A DNA stretch of 64,000 bases from Chlorokybus atmophyticus (taxonomy: Eukaryota; Streptophyta; Chlorokybophyceae; Chlorokybales; Chlorokybaceae). The stretch is taken from the NCBI GenBank assembly GCA_009103225.1, contig RHPI01003369.1, forward strand, positions 698,878 through 762,877, read 5' to 3'. Both the position numbers and the translations under genes were made by a program. Of the stretch, positions 37,113 to 50,147 are shown piece by piece (the stretch's first letter is position 1; each line of letters opens with the position of its first letter). The notes below the pieces were generated by a model, which did no database searches, was not told the DNA's origin, and worked only from the letters and a program-made list of their open reading frames with translations.

Positions 37113-40100
37113 ATGGAGCCCTTCTCCGCCTATCGCTCACTAAACAAGCGGGCCGAAGGCAGTTTGTCAAACACTTCCTTCAAGCGCGACGCAGCCTCGG
37201 CCGGGCATTTCATCCGCAGGCTCGCACGAACGCATACGCTCGGTGAGTTGATAAGTCATTAGCAATGTAGTAATGCAGCTGAGATTGGTCCTGCGAGTGA
37301 ACCAACATTGTGTCTTGCAGATGGTCACTCTGGCTGTGTAAACTGCCTGTCGTGGGCATCCCTTGACACTGCCGGGCAAGGCGTCAATACATTGCTTTTG
37401 TCAAGCGGCGATGACTGCCGCGTTCGCTTGTGGGACACCAACAGCGGCGAGTGCATACGCAAGTACCATTCTGGTCACTGCGGCAACGTGAGTGCTGTAT
37501 GGTGGTGTCATTATGCGTCTGCAAGCGATGTGAGCACGGGTGACGAGTCCGCTCTCGTACAGGTTTTCTGCGTCAAGCAGGTGGCAGCGGAGCCGGACAA
37601 GATACTCACCTGTGCTGCAGATGGACAGGTGCATTGTACTGTACTTGTATGTGCACACGCGCCCTCGTACATGTGCATGCATGGCTTGAGTTGTCGCATT
37701 GGGTTAAACTTGCATACAGGTGCGATTGTCCTCAGTCTCACGCGGCACGTCCTGCGAGTTGGGTCGGCATGCAGGCATCGCGCACAAGTTGGACATGGTC
37801 GGCGCCAACGAGGTTTACTCTTGCGGGGGCGACGGCACGATACAACACTGGGACTTGCGTGAAAAGGTATACCACAACCATTGCACTCATGCCACACACG
37901 TCTGGACTTGAGCTTGCGGAAACAATTCACCATGTCTTGCAGGGTCAGTTTGGGATGCAGGCGGTCGTGGCACACGTGAAGAACGATTACAACGGGTTCT
38001 TGCACGGAGGGTTGCACTCCATCGCTGTGGAGCCCATCAACCAATGGCACGTTGCCGCGGGCGGCGCCACCGACAACCTTGTGCGCGTCTGGGATCGCCG
38101 CATGTGGGGAGGGTAGGCAGAAACGTGTCCACCTGCTTACACTGCACTGCGTCGCTGTTGTTGTTGTTGTTGTTGTTGTTGTGTGTGTGAGAGCGCGCAC
38201 GTGCATGTGTGTTGTTCACACTGCGTGTTACATGGCCCTCAGGTCAGATGTGGCGTCTTCATCCTCCCCTTGCTCGTTGGTAGCGACATTCTGCCCGCCG
38301 CCCAGTGGGTCTGGCAGCAGTGTGTCCTTCCCGTACTCGCGCGTGACATCCGTGGCGTACAGCCATGACGGTGCGGGCCTCCTGGCTTCATACGCCGGCG
38401 GTGACGTGTGGGTGTTCCCAACGGAGGACCGCGTGAGCGCCTCTACAGACTCGAAGGATGATGCAGATGATGGTGGAGAGAGCGAAAGGTGCGCGGGTGT
38501 TGATGAAAGGAGAAGGGTTGAGGGCGCTCAAAGCGGGGAGGCGATACGCGAATGCAGGTAAGGATTGTGAATCAGGGTGCATGTGGGTGTGTGGTGTGAT
38601 TGTCAAATTGTTGTTCCATGAGCAGGGGTTGGAGGGGTGCCTTTGAGCGGTGGCGGCGTCGCCGGCGTGAAGGCAGTGACACGGGGCAGAGTGCTGCATC
38701 TGTTGCAAGCAGTAGTGGTGCTAGCAGCAGTAGCAGTAACAGTAGCAACAACAATAGCACGAGACGGTGGAGCGCTCTGTGGCAGCAGATGTTGCATCGC
38801 AGCAATAGCAACAACCACATCAGCTCACCATCGACATCGGCTCCGGTAGTGTGTGTGCATCTGCTTGATGCAACCATCCTTCGTGCATGGTATACTCATC
38901 ACTCTTCCATACACTCATTTGTAACTTACTGTACCAAAGCAGACGGACGCAACACCCAACGCACCCAACGCAGCAACACACGATTCACATGCAGACGATA
39001 CCAATACCGAGTCGAGCACGCCGTCTCCTCCACCGGTAAACCATGATGTTGAGCTATGCTATCTAACAGAGCCACTGATGCCACACAAGCGTAGTGCTTG
39101 ATGCAAATTGGTTGTTTGCAGTACCCTGGCACGGAGGGTGATAGGCAATCGGACTCGGACCCGCCGCCACCGAAGCTGCCACTCTCCACGTGGCGGCGGC
39201 ACTGGCGCCGCGTGCGTGAGTGTGAGAGCGGCGGGACACCCGGGACGGGAGGGGAAGGCGAACGCATCAGTGCCAGGGTAAGAGGCAGTGCCAACATATT
39301 GGTATTAGCAGTCAAGGTGTCTACATCTCCGTTAACAACGTGTAGCGGGTTCGACAACCACTCCTTGATGACACGTACACACGTTACTGTACATAGCTCC
39401 TGAGATATCATCTTCGTACACGCAGGCTGATATTGCGCTTCTCCTCTCGGCCCTTTCCTTCCCGCCGCTGCCTCCACTCCCACCCCTTCCTCCGCCCCCG
39501 CCCCCTCCTCCCTACCTCCTCTCATCATCGCATAGTGACCTCTACACCCTCTCCGCCTCCTCCTCGTCATCAACACGTTCTTCCTCCCGGCAGTCCTCCG
39601 TGCCAATGTCGTACCGAGGCCACCGCAACGTCCGCACAGTCAAGGATGCAGGTAGCCATTATGTTGTTAATGTGTCAAGTAATCTGTGTGGCAGTTGTGC
39701 TGCGTGTTTGATTTGACGTTGCTAATTGAGTAACGTGCACAGGCTTCTTGGGCAGCCGCTCTCAGTGGGTGTGGAGCGGCAGTGATGACGGCTTTTTGTA
39801 TATATGGGACAGACACACGGGTTCATTGGCTGCAAAACTTCGCTCTGACTCCCAAGTGAGGGCTTTGTGTTGGTTGTGGGTGTTGCGCAATGCATGTGTG
39901 ATACTCCACCCGACTTGTCGTATATGCAGCTGACTTGAACTAACTTCTCTTGGTAGGTTGTAAATTGCGCAGCCTTTGATCCATCGACTTGTACGCTCGC
40001 GACGGGTGGTTTGGAGCACACGGTGAAGGTGTGGGAGCCGGTGAGGGATGCGGAGATCACGCCGGCGGAGTTGGCGAGTGTTGAAGACGGCGGCAGCGTT

Positions 40101-40193
40101 GGGTACACCCACGATACCGTACGGGTGCCGGCGTCTGTTCTGCGCGCGCTGCTGCTGGCACACCGGCGAGGGGAGGGGTTGCGATATTTGTGA
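37113..40193 (+). CDS. WD40 protein of the DCAF6/DCAF8 type
   Basis: Likely a substrate adaptor of CUL4-DDB1 ubiquitin ligase (family knowledge). Twelve exons: 37113-37242, 37321-37487, 37563-37628, 37720-37866, 37943-38112, 38243-38557, 38626-38845, 38943-39035, 39122-39277, 39426-39651, 39743-39855, 39957-40193; 679 residues. N-terminal WD repeats include DGHSGCVNCLSW, DDCRVRLWD, GDGTIQHWDLRE and DNLVRVWDRR. A low-complexity insert (about residues 300-560; Ser/Asn/Pro-rich, with a poly-Pro run) precedes the last repeats: YRGHRNVRTVKDA, SQWVWSGSDDGFLYIWDR and LATGGLEHTVKVWEP, a layout typical of DCAF6/8 and WDTC1. Intron 5 contains (TTG)n. The start at 37113 is the best ATG, but upstream codons stay open to an AG at 37078, so the N-terminus may be longer. 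Confidence 0.87.
38155..38182. repeat. (TTG)n microsatellite
   Basis: About eight ttg units in intron 5 of the WD40 gene, followed by a short TG tract. Confidence 0.9.
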
Positions 40194-41356
40194 TGGTGTT
40201 GCAGGGACCGAATTGTCGCGCTTGTACAGAGGACGGGGTTTGTTTGTGTATACTAGCAGTCCTACTACTGTTGTGGTCTGCTTGAGCGGGCCTGCTGCTG
40301 GCTTCTTATGACATGTGTTGCGGGGGAGGGGATATCTTAACCGTTGGAGGTTGAGCATGCACGGATGAGATCAAAGCGCATCATGGATTGCTAAAAATAG
40401 AAAGAAAGATCTCCTTGATGACATCGTATAGTAGACGGCTCACTGGGTGGTCATACAATCCACAGCAACATAGTCATGCTGTGACTGGCTGACTTTACCA
40501 AACATATTGTTATGCCAGCACGAGACATACCTCTAACCAACGACAAAATGCACCACCGTTTTGCACACTCCCTCCTTGCTCCAACTAGTGGAAAAGTTGC
40601 GCTTCCTTTGTCCACCAACTCTGATGCTATGAAAATACGAAAGCAAAACATAAGAATTACAGAAGCTGCCAAGGCAATGAACACTCTGTTGCGCCTTGTA
40701 GACTTGGTCATGAGCTTGTACGCTAGTCATGACTCATGAGTCATAACAATGCAACCTGAACTTCTACTTGGATATGCCTGTAACAAGGGCTGCTACCTGA
40801 ACGCCACGTGTTCGTCCCGCGAGCAACCTCGTCAGCTGCTAGTAGGCGGCGGCGGTGGCGGCGGCCATGGCGGCGTCAAGCTCGTCAACGCCTACATGCC
40901 GTGTTGCTGCCCATGTCGTTGAGCCCTGTTTGTGGCGATCATGCAACTGCTCGTCACGCTCAGGACCGCACGCATTAAGGCCGCCGCCGCCGCTGCTACG
41001 GGTAAACCTGTGTGCTCACTAGCAGTTGTTAATTGAGACCAGTGTGATTGCGAAACTGTGACCTGCAAGGTCCGTTATGACGTCAACGCAGATCTCCTGA
41101 GTTGAAATCTTTTGTCATTCAAGTTTTCTCTCACACACACTTAACATGCGCACGCAGAAATCTCTTGCTCAACGTGGGTGATACAACAGTGAACGCACGC
41201 ACGCACGCACGCACGCATGCATCCGCACACTCGCAGAGACACAATCACACACAGTCAGATGCACACACACGCACAACAAGCACGAACACACGGTGATCGC
41301 GGTCACACTGCCACGATATACTTTATGCATGCATTGTTTTACCATCGTCAACACCA
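40194..41356. other. Intergenic region, no gene seen
   Basis: Between two plus-strand genes. Includes a GGC-rich patch (40850-40870), a CCG patch (40980-40993) and a CA/CG tract (41190-41295) directly before the next start codon. A frame at 40512-40739 has no motif or splice partner. Confidence 0.45.
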
Positions 41357-42086
41357 ATGCCGCAGCATCCGCAACACCTTACGCTGCCATCACGGGCTGC
41401 GCGGCTAGCGTCCTCATCTGTCAAGAGGAGGAGAAGGAGGAGGACAAACACTGTCGCCGCAGTGTTTGAAGAATTTGGAGACGCCGTCTCCGTGTTGTCG
41501 CGATCCGTCAGGCTCTCACCCATCGATGCTTGGCGTGAGTATACACGCATCTATGCATGCTTTCTGGCATACACACATGTTGCTGTGTTGGGTTACGGGT
41601 AAACGACACAACCTATTGGTATATGTTGTGGTGAACAGGTCAGCTGCTTGAAACTGGTCAAGAGTCCATTCGCTCGGCCTTCGCCTCACCGCTGCTGCAG
41701 GACTCTGAGCTCGCCGCCGCCGCGCGGGCCATACTTCAATCCTTCCCCTGGCTCCAAGTCAGTGAGGACTCTGTCTCGTATGCGTGTGAGCATGCACTCG
41801 CGCACGCATCCCCACATGCACACCCGCACACGCCCACACACCCGCACGCCCACGCAGTGGCACATATCTTCTGGCTTGGTTTACACGCAAACACTATCTG
41901 TCTCAGGCTGTGCCGGGTGCCTTCCGTGGGTTCGTTAACGAGGCCTATGAGTTGTTGGCGCTCTCGGTGTCGGCGTTCTGGAAGGGCGTGGAGATCGCGC
42001 CGGGGCAGGTGGGGCCCACTCTGCTGTTTTACGTTGTGCTCATGGGGCTGGCGAGCGCGCTGCTCACTCAGTCCCCGAGACAATAG
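41357..42086 (+). CDS. Small hypothetical protein with N-terminal targeting sequence and C-terminal membrane segment
   Basis: Three exons, 41357-41534, 41639-41757 and 41907-42086, in matching phase; 158 residues. The first 30 residues are Ser/Ala-rich then strongly basic (SVKRRRRRRTNT), compatible with a plastid or mitochondrial transit peptide. The middle is helical (DAWRQLLETGQESIRSAFAS), and one hydrophobic segment near the C-terminus (TLLFYVVLMGLASALL) should span a membrane. No family recognised. Intron 2 has a CA/CG tract just after its donor. Confidence 0.7.
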
Positions 42087-42507
42087 CTTGTGTTTCGGCA
42101 ATTTGGTTTGTGTTTTGAGATGTAATAGCGTGATGTTCATAGCACTCGGGTAGGTTATTACTCTACACTTACAGTAGGTATGGTCGGCGTCATTGCATCT
42201 GTAACGATGGTCTAGAAACCGTGAGCATGCATGGCACACGTGCAAGTGCTTTGCGTCTGGTGTATGTGGGGCTCATCTGTTCAGTTGCAACACCACTACG
42301 GTTTGCAGCATGGGGCTCCTGTGACTAACAATCACATTGTAAGATTCTGTGAAGTGCATTTGCTGATGGGGTATGTTCAAGAACCCCCGTCCAATGCAGC
42401 AAACTGCGAAATGATGACGACGATGCACTCAACTGCTCTGCTCTCAGCACACCAGGGATCCAATGTAAGATGGACAATGCACGACACAACAAATCGAAGT
42501 AGTGGCA
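42087..42507. other. Convergent intergenic region, no gene seen
   Basis: Separates the 3' ends of two convergent genes; nothing recognised in it. Confidence 0.5.
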
Positions 42508-45284
42508 TTACTGTCTTCTCTGCTCACCCACAGCAACCACTTCAGCAAACAAGACACAGTCCAGGGCGCTGGTTGACCCGACAGCCAGAACGGGCACAAC
42601 CACAGCCGACAACTCAATACCAGCCGAGACTCGTTCGACAGCTCCCTTGATGGCCTCGCGCAGCTCGCTTGAACTCGTGCCGGTAGCGTCCTCGCAGTAG
42701 TAAACCCTCATGTACTGCAGACACAACTCATCAACAAGTTGCACTACACAACAGATCACCAATGCATGACATACAAACAAAACAGAGTGCCAACCACATT
42801 ACCAGAGTGTCTTCCCAGCCAAGTGCAGCTTTCTGTAAACTTGCGGTCAGTTGCTGTACTGTATTGTGTACGAGGGACTTTGCGTGGTTGTCTTCGCCAC
42901 GGCCAACAGAGGCGTGCGCGATGCAGAGCTCGCCATGCAAATACAACGCATGCCGCGTGCTGTCCGCTGTGACATTGTCGTCTCTGCACCAGGTCAGCGT
43001 GGAGCGGTGGTTGCTGTTGGTGTTGTCACTATCGCTGTCGCTGTCGTAAGATGGTGTCGTTGTGCTTGGAGATGGAGGTGCATGCACGAGAGGAAGCACC
43101 TCCACCAGAGCTCTGCGAAAGAACTGAACTTGGAGGAAGCGCCTCACTGGACACATGACTACGTATGCATCGTTGAACACTTGCGATACAAGCTGCCAAT
43201 AATATGTATTGTATGTATTGCAGGAAACCTCTGTGTGGCATGCAAGCATTCACACGCATACACACGCGCACATGGAGCTTACCCCTTTGGCAGCGCGGGT
43301 AGCTTCACCCAGGCACAAAGTGGGCTCCAGGTTGCTTCAGACTCTTCAAAGAAGGCTGCCTGCGCGTGAGACGCGCCGTCCGCACCCTCAAGCGCGCAAG
43401 CGCCAGCCACAAACATCGTGCAGGAGAGCGCGCGATGTCGCACTGAGCACCCAACCACTTCTGCAACTGACTCACAATGTGTGAAAGCTGTGCTTGCTTC
43501 AGCTGCAATGCCACCTTGCACGGGCGTCAGTGATATTGGGTCCAGGCCAAGCTGGCCCGCAAGGAACAGCAAACCCGCATGCTTTGTGGCCTGGCTGTAC
43601 GGTCCGATACACGCGGGTGCCCACTCTGATATACTCTGCACGTGCAGACTATCGCGCTGGTCCGAGTCGACCTTAGCAACTATTAAGTCAACCATGACGG
43701 CGATATCGGACCCAGGACCGATCTCCACGCACGCCCTCGATGGCACGCCACGTGGGCAGTCTTCCACACGCACGTGTTGGGAGTATATCTGGTTGATGGC
43801 GGCGAAGTGAGACATGTCCGGCACATATAAGTACACGAACAACACGTCGGCCCACGACAGCCTGTGCGTGGCAAGCTGCTGATTGATGCTCTCCAGGCAG
43901 CCGGCGATATCGACTTCAACGCTTGTCGACCGCCCCTTTGCTGAGACGTGGAGATACCGCCCGCATTGCGGCAGTGTGCACACGACATCGGCTTCTGGCT
44001 GCGAGGACGTTGTTGGAGCGCACTGCGTGTCTTGTGTAGTGGTCATGTTGTCATTTAGTACGTTGATGATCGAAGTCTCAACTGGCTCAGATTGCTCAGA
44101 CTTGGGCTCGATGTGAAAATTGGTTGGATGCAGCAAACCCACTCCTCCGGCAGCATGTTGCACAACCCACGCGTCCAACACTATGCGCGCGTGCTGCCAC
44201 ATGAGAGCGTTGGTTCGTTCAGTCATGACATTGCTTCAGATGTGTGCAAGCATGACAGGAGATAGTATTACTGCACCTTGAAGAGAGGGCAGTCGAGGGT
44301 GAGCGTCTCGTACTCGCCGCCCTCCCCGCACTCGTTGCAGCCGTACAGACTAATGCAACATCACCATCCATGTCAGCCCCCCCTGCTGTTAACAAACTCA
44401 GCACACTTCACTCCTACAATATGCACATGCTGGGAGGGGAAGGTACCCACCTGGCCAGCTTCTTCAAGTGCGGCTGCATGGAAAGGAGGTCCTTGCCAAG
44501 GTGCTTGTCGGGCTCGAGCCCAATGGCCGCAACCTTCACGAGAATTGCTGTGATGCCATCATCAATCTGAGCAACACAGGCGTACATGAGACAACACCAT
44601 GTATTGTGACAAACAAACACATACGCTGTGTGTACGTGTGCGCGCTCATTCGCAGCGCGCGCACATACATACACACATGCACACATACACACGTGCACAC
44701 ACGCACAGGCACACACGCTGTGTGTGCGTGTGTGTGCGTGTCGCACACCCACCCACGCACACACGTACCATGTCCTGTAGGAGTGGTCCCTGTGGCTTGC
44801 GCCACAGCGGCGCGATCGACACCAATCCCAGTCTTGCGCACACATTCTCCACTCGCACTCGCTGATAATCCGACGCCACAGCTCCGCTGCACACGGCTTC
44901 CGCCCCCACCCTCACCTTAGCCGCCTTCAACAGCGCGTGCAAGTCCTCCACCTCGTCGCCCTCCACCGCATTGTGGTAATTCCTCCCCGTCTGCACGGAC
45001 GAACCCACTATTCTCCTTCTAAACAAAGGCAATCCGCAGCAGCGAGCGTATGCTGCAACCAAACTGTGACCGGCCGTCTGGTACATGTAGCTCTCATGCT
45101 TCTCCAAGTCCTCCTCACTGGGGTACACGCTGTTGTTGTCATCATCATTGTTGTGGTCTTCTGGCATGCCTCCCCATGTGGGGTGAAGGTTGGCTAAGGC
45201 AACCAGCTGGTGGCCCCAGCGCTCGACTAGGATTGCCGCGTAGCACGAGTCTTTGCCGCCGCTTATTAACGCCACCACCCTCAT
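42508..45284 (-). CDS. DPH6: Diphthine-ammonia ligase with C-terminal RidA-like domains
   Basis: ATP-dependent amidation of diphthine to diphthamide on elongation factor 2, the last step of that modification. Six exons: 45284-44769, 44566-44451, 44349-44277, 44193-43283, 43112-42803, 42714-42508; 710 residues, near the land-plant enzyme. The N-terminal N-type ATP pyrophosphatase domain has the PP-loop ALISGGKDSCYAA (residues 5-17), later GAVASDYQRVRVENVC and YGCNECGEGGEYETL with the conserved Cys pair. The C-terminal half has RidA/YjgF-type segments (SWADVLFVYLYVPDM, CIGPYSQATKHAGLLFLAGQ), as in plant and fungal DPH6. An Asp/Ser/Asn run interrupts the second RidA-like part. Intron 1 carries a CA tract right after the donor. 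Confidence 0.93.
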
Positions 45285-46470
45285 TGCTTGTGCTTGTTTG
45301 GTAAACGTGTCGTGCTCAGGGTGTCCACTTGACAGTCAGAGTTTCATGGTTTAGTGTGGGGGGTGGTGTGTTTGCCTGTGTGCATGGAGGCAAATGGACA
45401 TCAGCTAAGTCTGTCGATGAACCAAACCAATTGCAACACCATTGGCATTTCACGCTGCACTTAGCAACCGCAATGAGCATATGGCTGTGTACTGAACACA
45501 AGGTGCAAACACACCAACAAGCTGGTGTTTACAGACAGCGGATAGAGTGGCTGACCAGTTCCCAGCCACACACCTGCCATTAGTGGGATTGCCTTGAGCT
45601 CAAGCTGGTGTATACTTTGCATGACATACGGCAATACACAGAGCTGAATACAGTACTGCACGCTGGCGAATGCATGCAACCGGAAAACAGAGAAAAGCTA
45701 GTGCCGGCGCAGCGGCAGCAGCAGCCTGCCGTTCCGCCGCCCTGCATGCAACCAGTGAAGCGAGGCCAAGTAACACCCCCGCACCAGTGATGTGAAATAA
45801 ACGACACCCCTCCCAACCAGCACAAACCTCTCCTGGGCGGAGCACCGCAGCCCGACAGCCACCACCGCCGCCGACACCACCACCGCCGCCGACGCCGACG
45901 TCGTGCAGTGCAGCCAGCCGCTGTGGTGGCAGACCTAATGTCGGCGCAATGGTGCAGTCACGGCGCTTACGTCGTCGATGGTCGACTCTGCTGGTCGCGT
46001 GGGTTTGCAAGGGGCTCCATGACGTCATCTATTTCGGTATGTTGGCTGCAAGGGAAAGCACATACACACATACGTAGTACATAGCGCGCACGTGTGCACA
46101 TGCGCACGCGCACGCACACGAAAACTTGCATGCATACACAGATGCACACACAATGGCTCATGTATGCGTGCATGCGCGCTCATACTCAAGCAAACACACA
46201 TACACACGCACAGATTTATACACGCACGCACACACGCAGGCAGGCAGGCATGCACAGCACTCTCGGTAGAGAGAAGACTCCTTGCCCGCACACGCTTGCA
46301 GGGCGCCATGCGCCCTTTGCGGTCGATTGTTAAGTGGTTGTGAGACTAATCACGCGAGCGGTGTTCACACTCCAACCACCGTGACGCAACGCTGCCACAT
46401 CCTGTCTATCAACTAGTCTAGTTCTCAATCCCTAGCTGTAAGGGTGACAGCAATCCTCTCCTCACACAAC
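45285..46470. other. Intergenic region; possible small minus-strand exon
   Basis: On the minus strand an acceptor-like CAG lies near 46046, and ATG-led frames run to a good donor (GAC/GTAAGC) near 45969, which could be the first exon of a short unrecognised gene. The following sequence has GGC/GGT repeats (45850-45905) and no motif. A CA/CG tract fills 46080-46250. No gene is called. Confidence 0.3.
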
Positions 46471-49400
46471 CTAACGCGCATCCTCCCCGTCCTCCCCGTC
46501 GCTCCGGCCCCCCTCCTCCTCCTCCTCGCGACCCTCGTCATCGCTACGGCTCGCATCGATACGCAGCTCACGCGCGCGCTTGCGAGAGAGGAAACCCCTG
46601 CACGTGTGCGGGGGTGGGTGGGTGGGCAGGGTGTGTATGGTGTTGTAGTTGTGTATGTGCTTATGCGGACCAAATACACAACACCAACACCGTACGCACC
46701 CACATGGTGCGTGCGCGTGCGCGTGCATGTACGTGCACGTGCATGTAGATGCGTGTGTGCCTGTGCATGCGTGTGTGCGCACAACACACTGTCAGCAAGT
46801 AGTCTGCTTGAACCCATCTCGTTTTCCCTCTTTTACCTTGCCGACGTCTGTATAACAATCGCCGCCACATGATGTCTCAAATGTTCCTGCAGCGCCCTGG
46901 CCGCAAACTCCCTCGCATTCTGTCTCAGTCTCATCACGCTCCCATCCACCCCACTCCCCCCATCACTCCCATGTTGTGCTGATGCATCCTCCATGATGGC
47001 CTGTATCCTCTCTCTGGCCGAGGACGAGCCAGGGTTGTGGGTAGGACTCGTGGCTGAGGTGCGAGAGAGGTCCTTCAGTGTGACCACCACGCCCGCGCGG
47101 ACGAGGTTCCACTTGGACTCGTCGTCGGTGGTGCTGGCGAGGGAGTAGAGGAAACGGAGGGACTCGTGCTGGGGAGAAGAGTTGTGTGTGTTGGGGTTGT
47201 GGGTTGCGATACTCATGTGTGGGTGTGGGTCAGGGTGGNNNNNNNNNNNNNNNNNNNNNNNNNNNNNNNNNNNNNNNNNNNNNNNNNNNNNNNNNNNNNN
47301 NNNNNNNNNNNNNNNNNNNNNNNNNNNNNNNNNNNNNNNNNNNNNNNNNNNNNNNNNNNNNNNNNNNNNNNNNNNNNNNNNNNNNNNNNNNNNNNNNNNN
47401 NNNNNNNNNNNNNNNNNNNNNNNNNNNNNNNNNNNNNNNNNNNNNNNNNNNNNNNNNNNNNNNNNNNNNNNNNNNNNNNNNNNNNNNNNNNNNNNNNNNN
47501 NNNNNNNNNNNNNNNNNNNNNNNNNNNNNNNNNNNNNNNNNNNNNNNNNNNNNNNNNNNNNNNNNNNNNNNNNNNNNNNNNNNNNNNNNNNNNNNNNNNN
47601 NNNNNNNNNNNNNNNNNNNNNNNNNNNNNNNNNNNNNNNNNNNNNNNNNNNNNNNNNNNNNNNNNNNNNNNNNNNNNNNNNNNNNNNNNNNNNNNNNNNN
47701 NNNNNNNNNNNNNNNNNNNNNNNNNNNNNNNNNNNNNNNNNNNNNNNNNNNNNNNNNNNNNNNNNNNNNNNNNNNNNNNNNNNNNNNNNNNNNNNNNNNN
47801 NNNNNNNNNNNNNNNNNNNNNNNNNNNNNNNNNNNNNNNNNNNNNNNNNNNNNNNNNNNNNNNNNNNNNNNNNNNNNNNNNNNNNNNNNNNNNNNNNNNN
47901 NNNNNNNNNNNNNNNNNNNNNNNNNNNNNNNNNNNNNNNNNNNNNNNNNNNNNNNNNNNNNNNNNNGGATGTGGGTATGTTGTGTCGAGTGGGTGGGTGT
48001 GCGTGCGTGCGTGTGCGCGCGTGCGCATGCACACGCGCACGCACGCACGCACATACGCATATGTGTGCGTGAACATGAACATGCGTGCTTGCAGTATCCG
48101 CGTGTGTCTGTGTGTGTGCGTATGCGTGTGTACTCGTGCCTGCACGCGTGTACGCGCGTGCGTGTGTGCGTACGCATGTGCATGTGCATGTGCGTGTGCA
48201 TGTGCATGTGTATGTGTGTATGCGCGCACGCGCGCATGTGTGTCTCCGCTGTGTCAACACTGTCGCAAATACACACACACACTGTGTGCAGGCAACAAAA
48301 TGTGCGACTCACGGTTGTGGCTGAGGTGGAATAGGCATCGGGCGATGGCGCGCAGGGTGACTCTGTCGGGCGGACCGGCCTCGAGGTGGGAGAAAAGCAG
48401 CCGCGGGACGTCCAACGCGTTCATGCGGGCCCTCCCCTCATCTGTGGTGAGTTGAGAATCCATGTTGGTGTCTGTTTGTGTGGGTATGAGGTACTTCACA
48501 TGTCACACTACGTGTACCGTTGTCGGCGAGGAGGCTGAAGGCTTGCAGCGATGCTTTGAGCAATTCGGGGTCCTTCTCCTCACTCAACTGCATGTGACAA
48601 CCGTATGTAAGCGTTGTGTTGTTATGTGTCAAAGCAGCAACAGCAACCCAACAGCAGCAACAGCAACATCTCGCCTGGCAGTTGCGCAGGAGGTTGGCGA
48701 GCATCTCCGTGCTGGCGAGAACAGGCCGGGCGTCACGGGACGATCCTGCAAGAGCACACAGCAGCCTGGTTGCCGACACCTGCAAGAGAATGTTGTTCAA
48801 TTGGCGGTCGGTGAGACTAACAACCACACAAAAACGTATACCGCACATGGACGCTTGCACACGCAAGCACAGGCACGCACGCACGCAGGCACGCGAGTTT
48901 CACACGTCTATCAAAACGCATGTGTGCGTGCGATAGACACATGTGCGCAAGTGTGCAGCAAATACCGTGAGCACATCCTCGTAGTTCTCGGTGCCCACCA
49001 GCCGCGTAAGCGGCCCGCACACACCCGCCGCAACCGCCTCCACCGCATGCCACTCTGAAACAGAAACACAAACACTATCACTCACCACCACCCCTCCCAC
49101 CCCCCACCCTCACCCACCCACCATGTTTGCACAGGTGGCACAGCGCCTCGAGCACGTGTGCCCTGAACCTCACGCTTCCTCCCGGTCCCGCCAGCCACTG
49201 CGTGAGGGCCCTCGCAGCACCACCAGCAGAGGGAGATGGAGGGGAGGAGACATTGCTATTATTGTCCGAGAAGCCGCGCCAGGCTGGGAGATCGGATGTG
49301 GCTGGAGCCAACCTGGAGAGACGGGGAGGTAGATGTAGCGTGGGGTTGGGGATGGCAACATCTGTATGTGTGTGTGGGGGGGTGGGTGGGTGGGTGGGTG

Positions 49401-50073
49401 GGTGAGGGTTTGGGTTTGGGTCTCTTGCCTTCTGAGGGCGAAGGCGGCGGCGAGGCGCGTGCGTTCATCATGCATGCCTCCCAGATACACCAGCGTGCGC
49501 ACGCATCCCGCGTGCACCATGCTCTCTTGCAACTCCTCTGAGACCACCACAACACCACCATCAACCTCACCCGACAACCCCACCCAACACATCCACCAAC
49601 ACCACCAACAACACCATCACCCTACCGTTGCCGGCGCAGTGACAAAGCCCCTCGGCAATCCCGCGCCGGATGCCCTCGCCAGCTTGACCCGCGGGCACCC
49701 AGCTGCTGCGCACTCCTCCTTGTTGGTTGTGTTGGTGTTGGTGTTGATGCTGGTGCTGGTGCTGATGTTGGTGTTGTTGGTGGTGAGGAGGGATGTGTGG
49801 AGTGTGGATGTGTTGTGAGTGGTTCGTGCCGAGAAGGCGAGCGGATAAGCGAAGGCCGTCGAGCCGGCGTGCGAAGACCTTCTGGTTGGATGCTGTGCGG
49901 ATGTGGGCAAAGGAGGTTCAGAGGGTGATACATACAGTGCGTTGGGACACATGTTTAAGTAAATGTTGGTCGAGAAGTGGAGGAGGTAAGACTTGCCTAC
50001 GGAGAGGAGGTCGGCGAGGACTGAGGCTGCGAGACGTTGTAAGGGAAGGTCCCACCCGCGTGGCCGCCGCCTG

Positions 50074-50147
<74 letters not shown>

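Noticed and set aside
45600-46028. 142-codon minus-strand frame
   Set aside because: Gly-rich part follows a GGC/GGT repeat; no family features and no complete gene structure.
47166-48455. Very long open frames spanning 47.2-48.4 kb on both strands
   Set aside because: They exist only because the run of N has no stop codons; the rest is TG/CG repeat.
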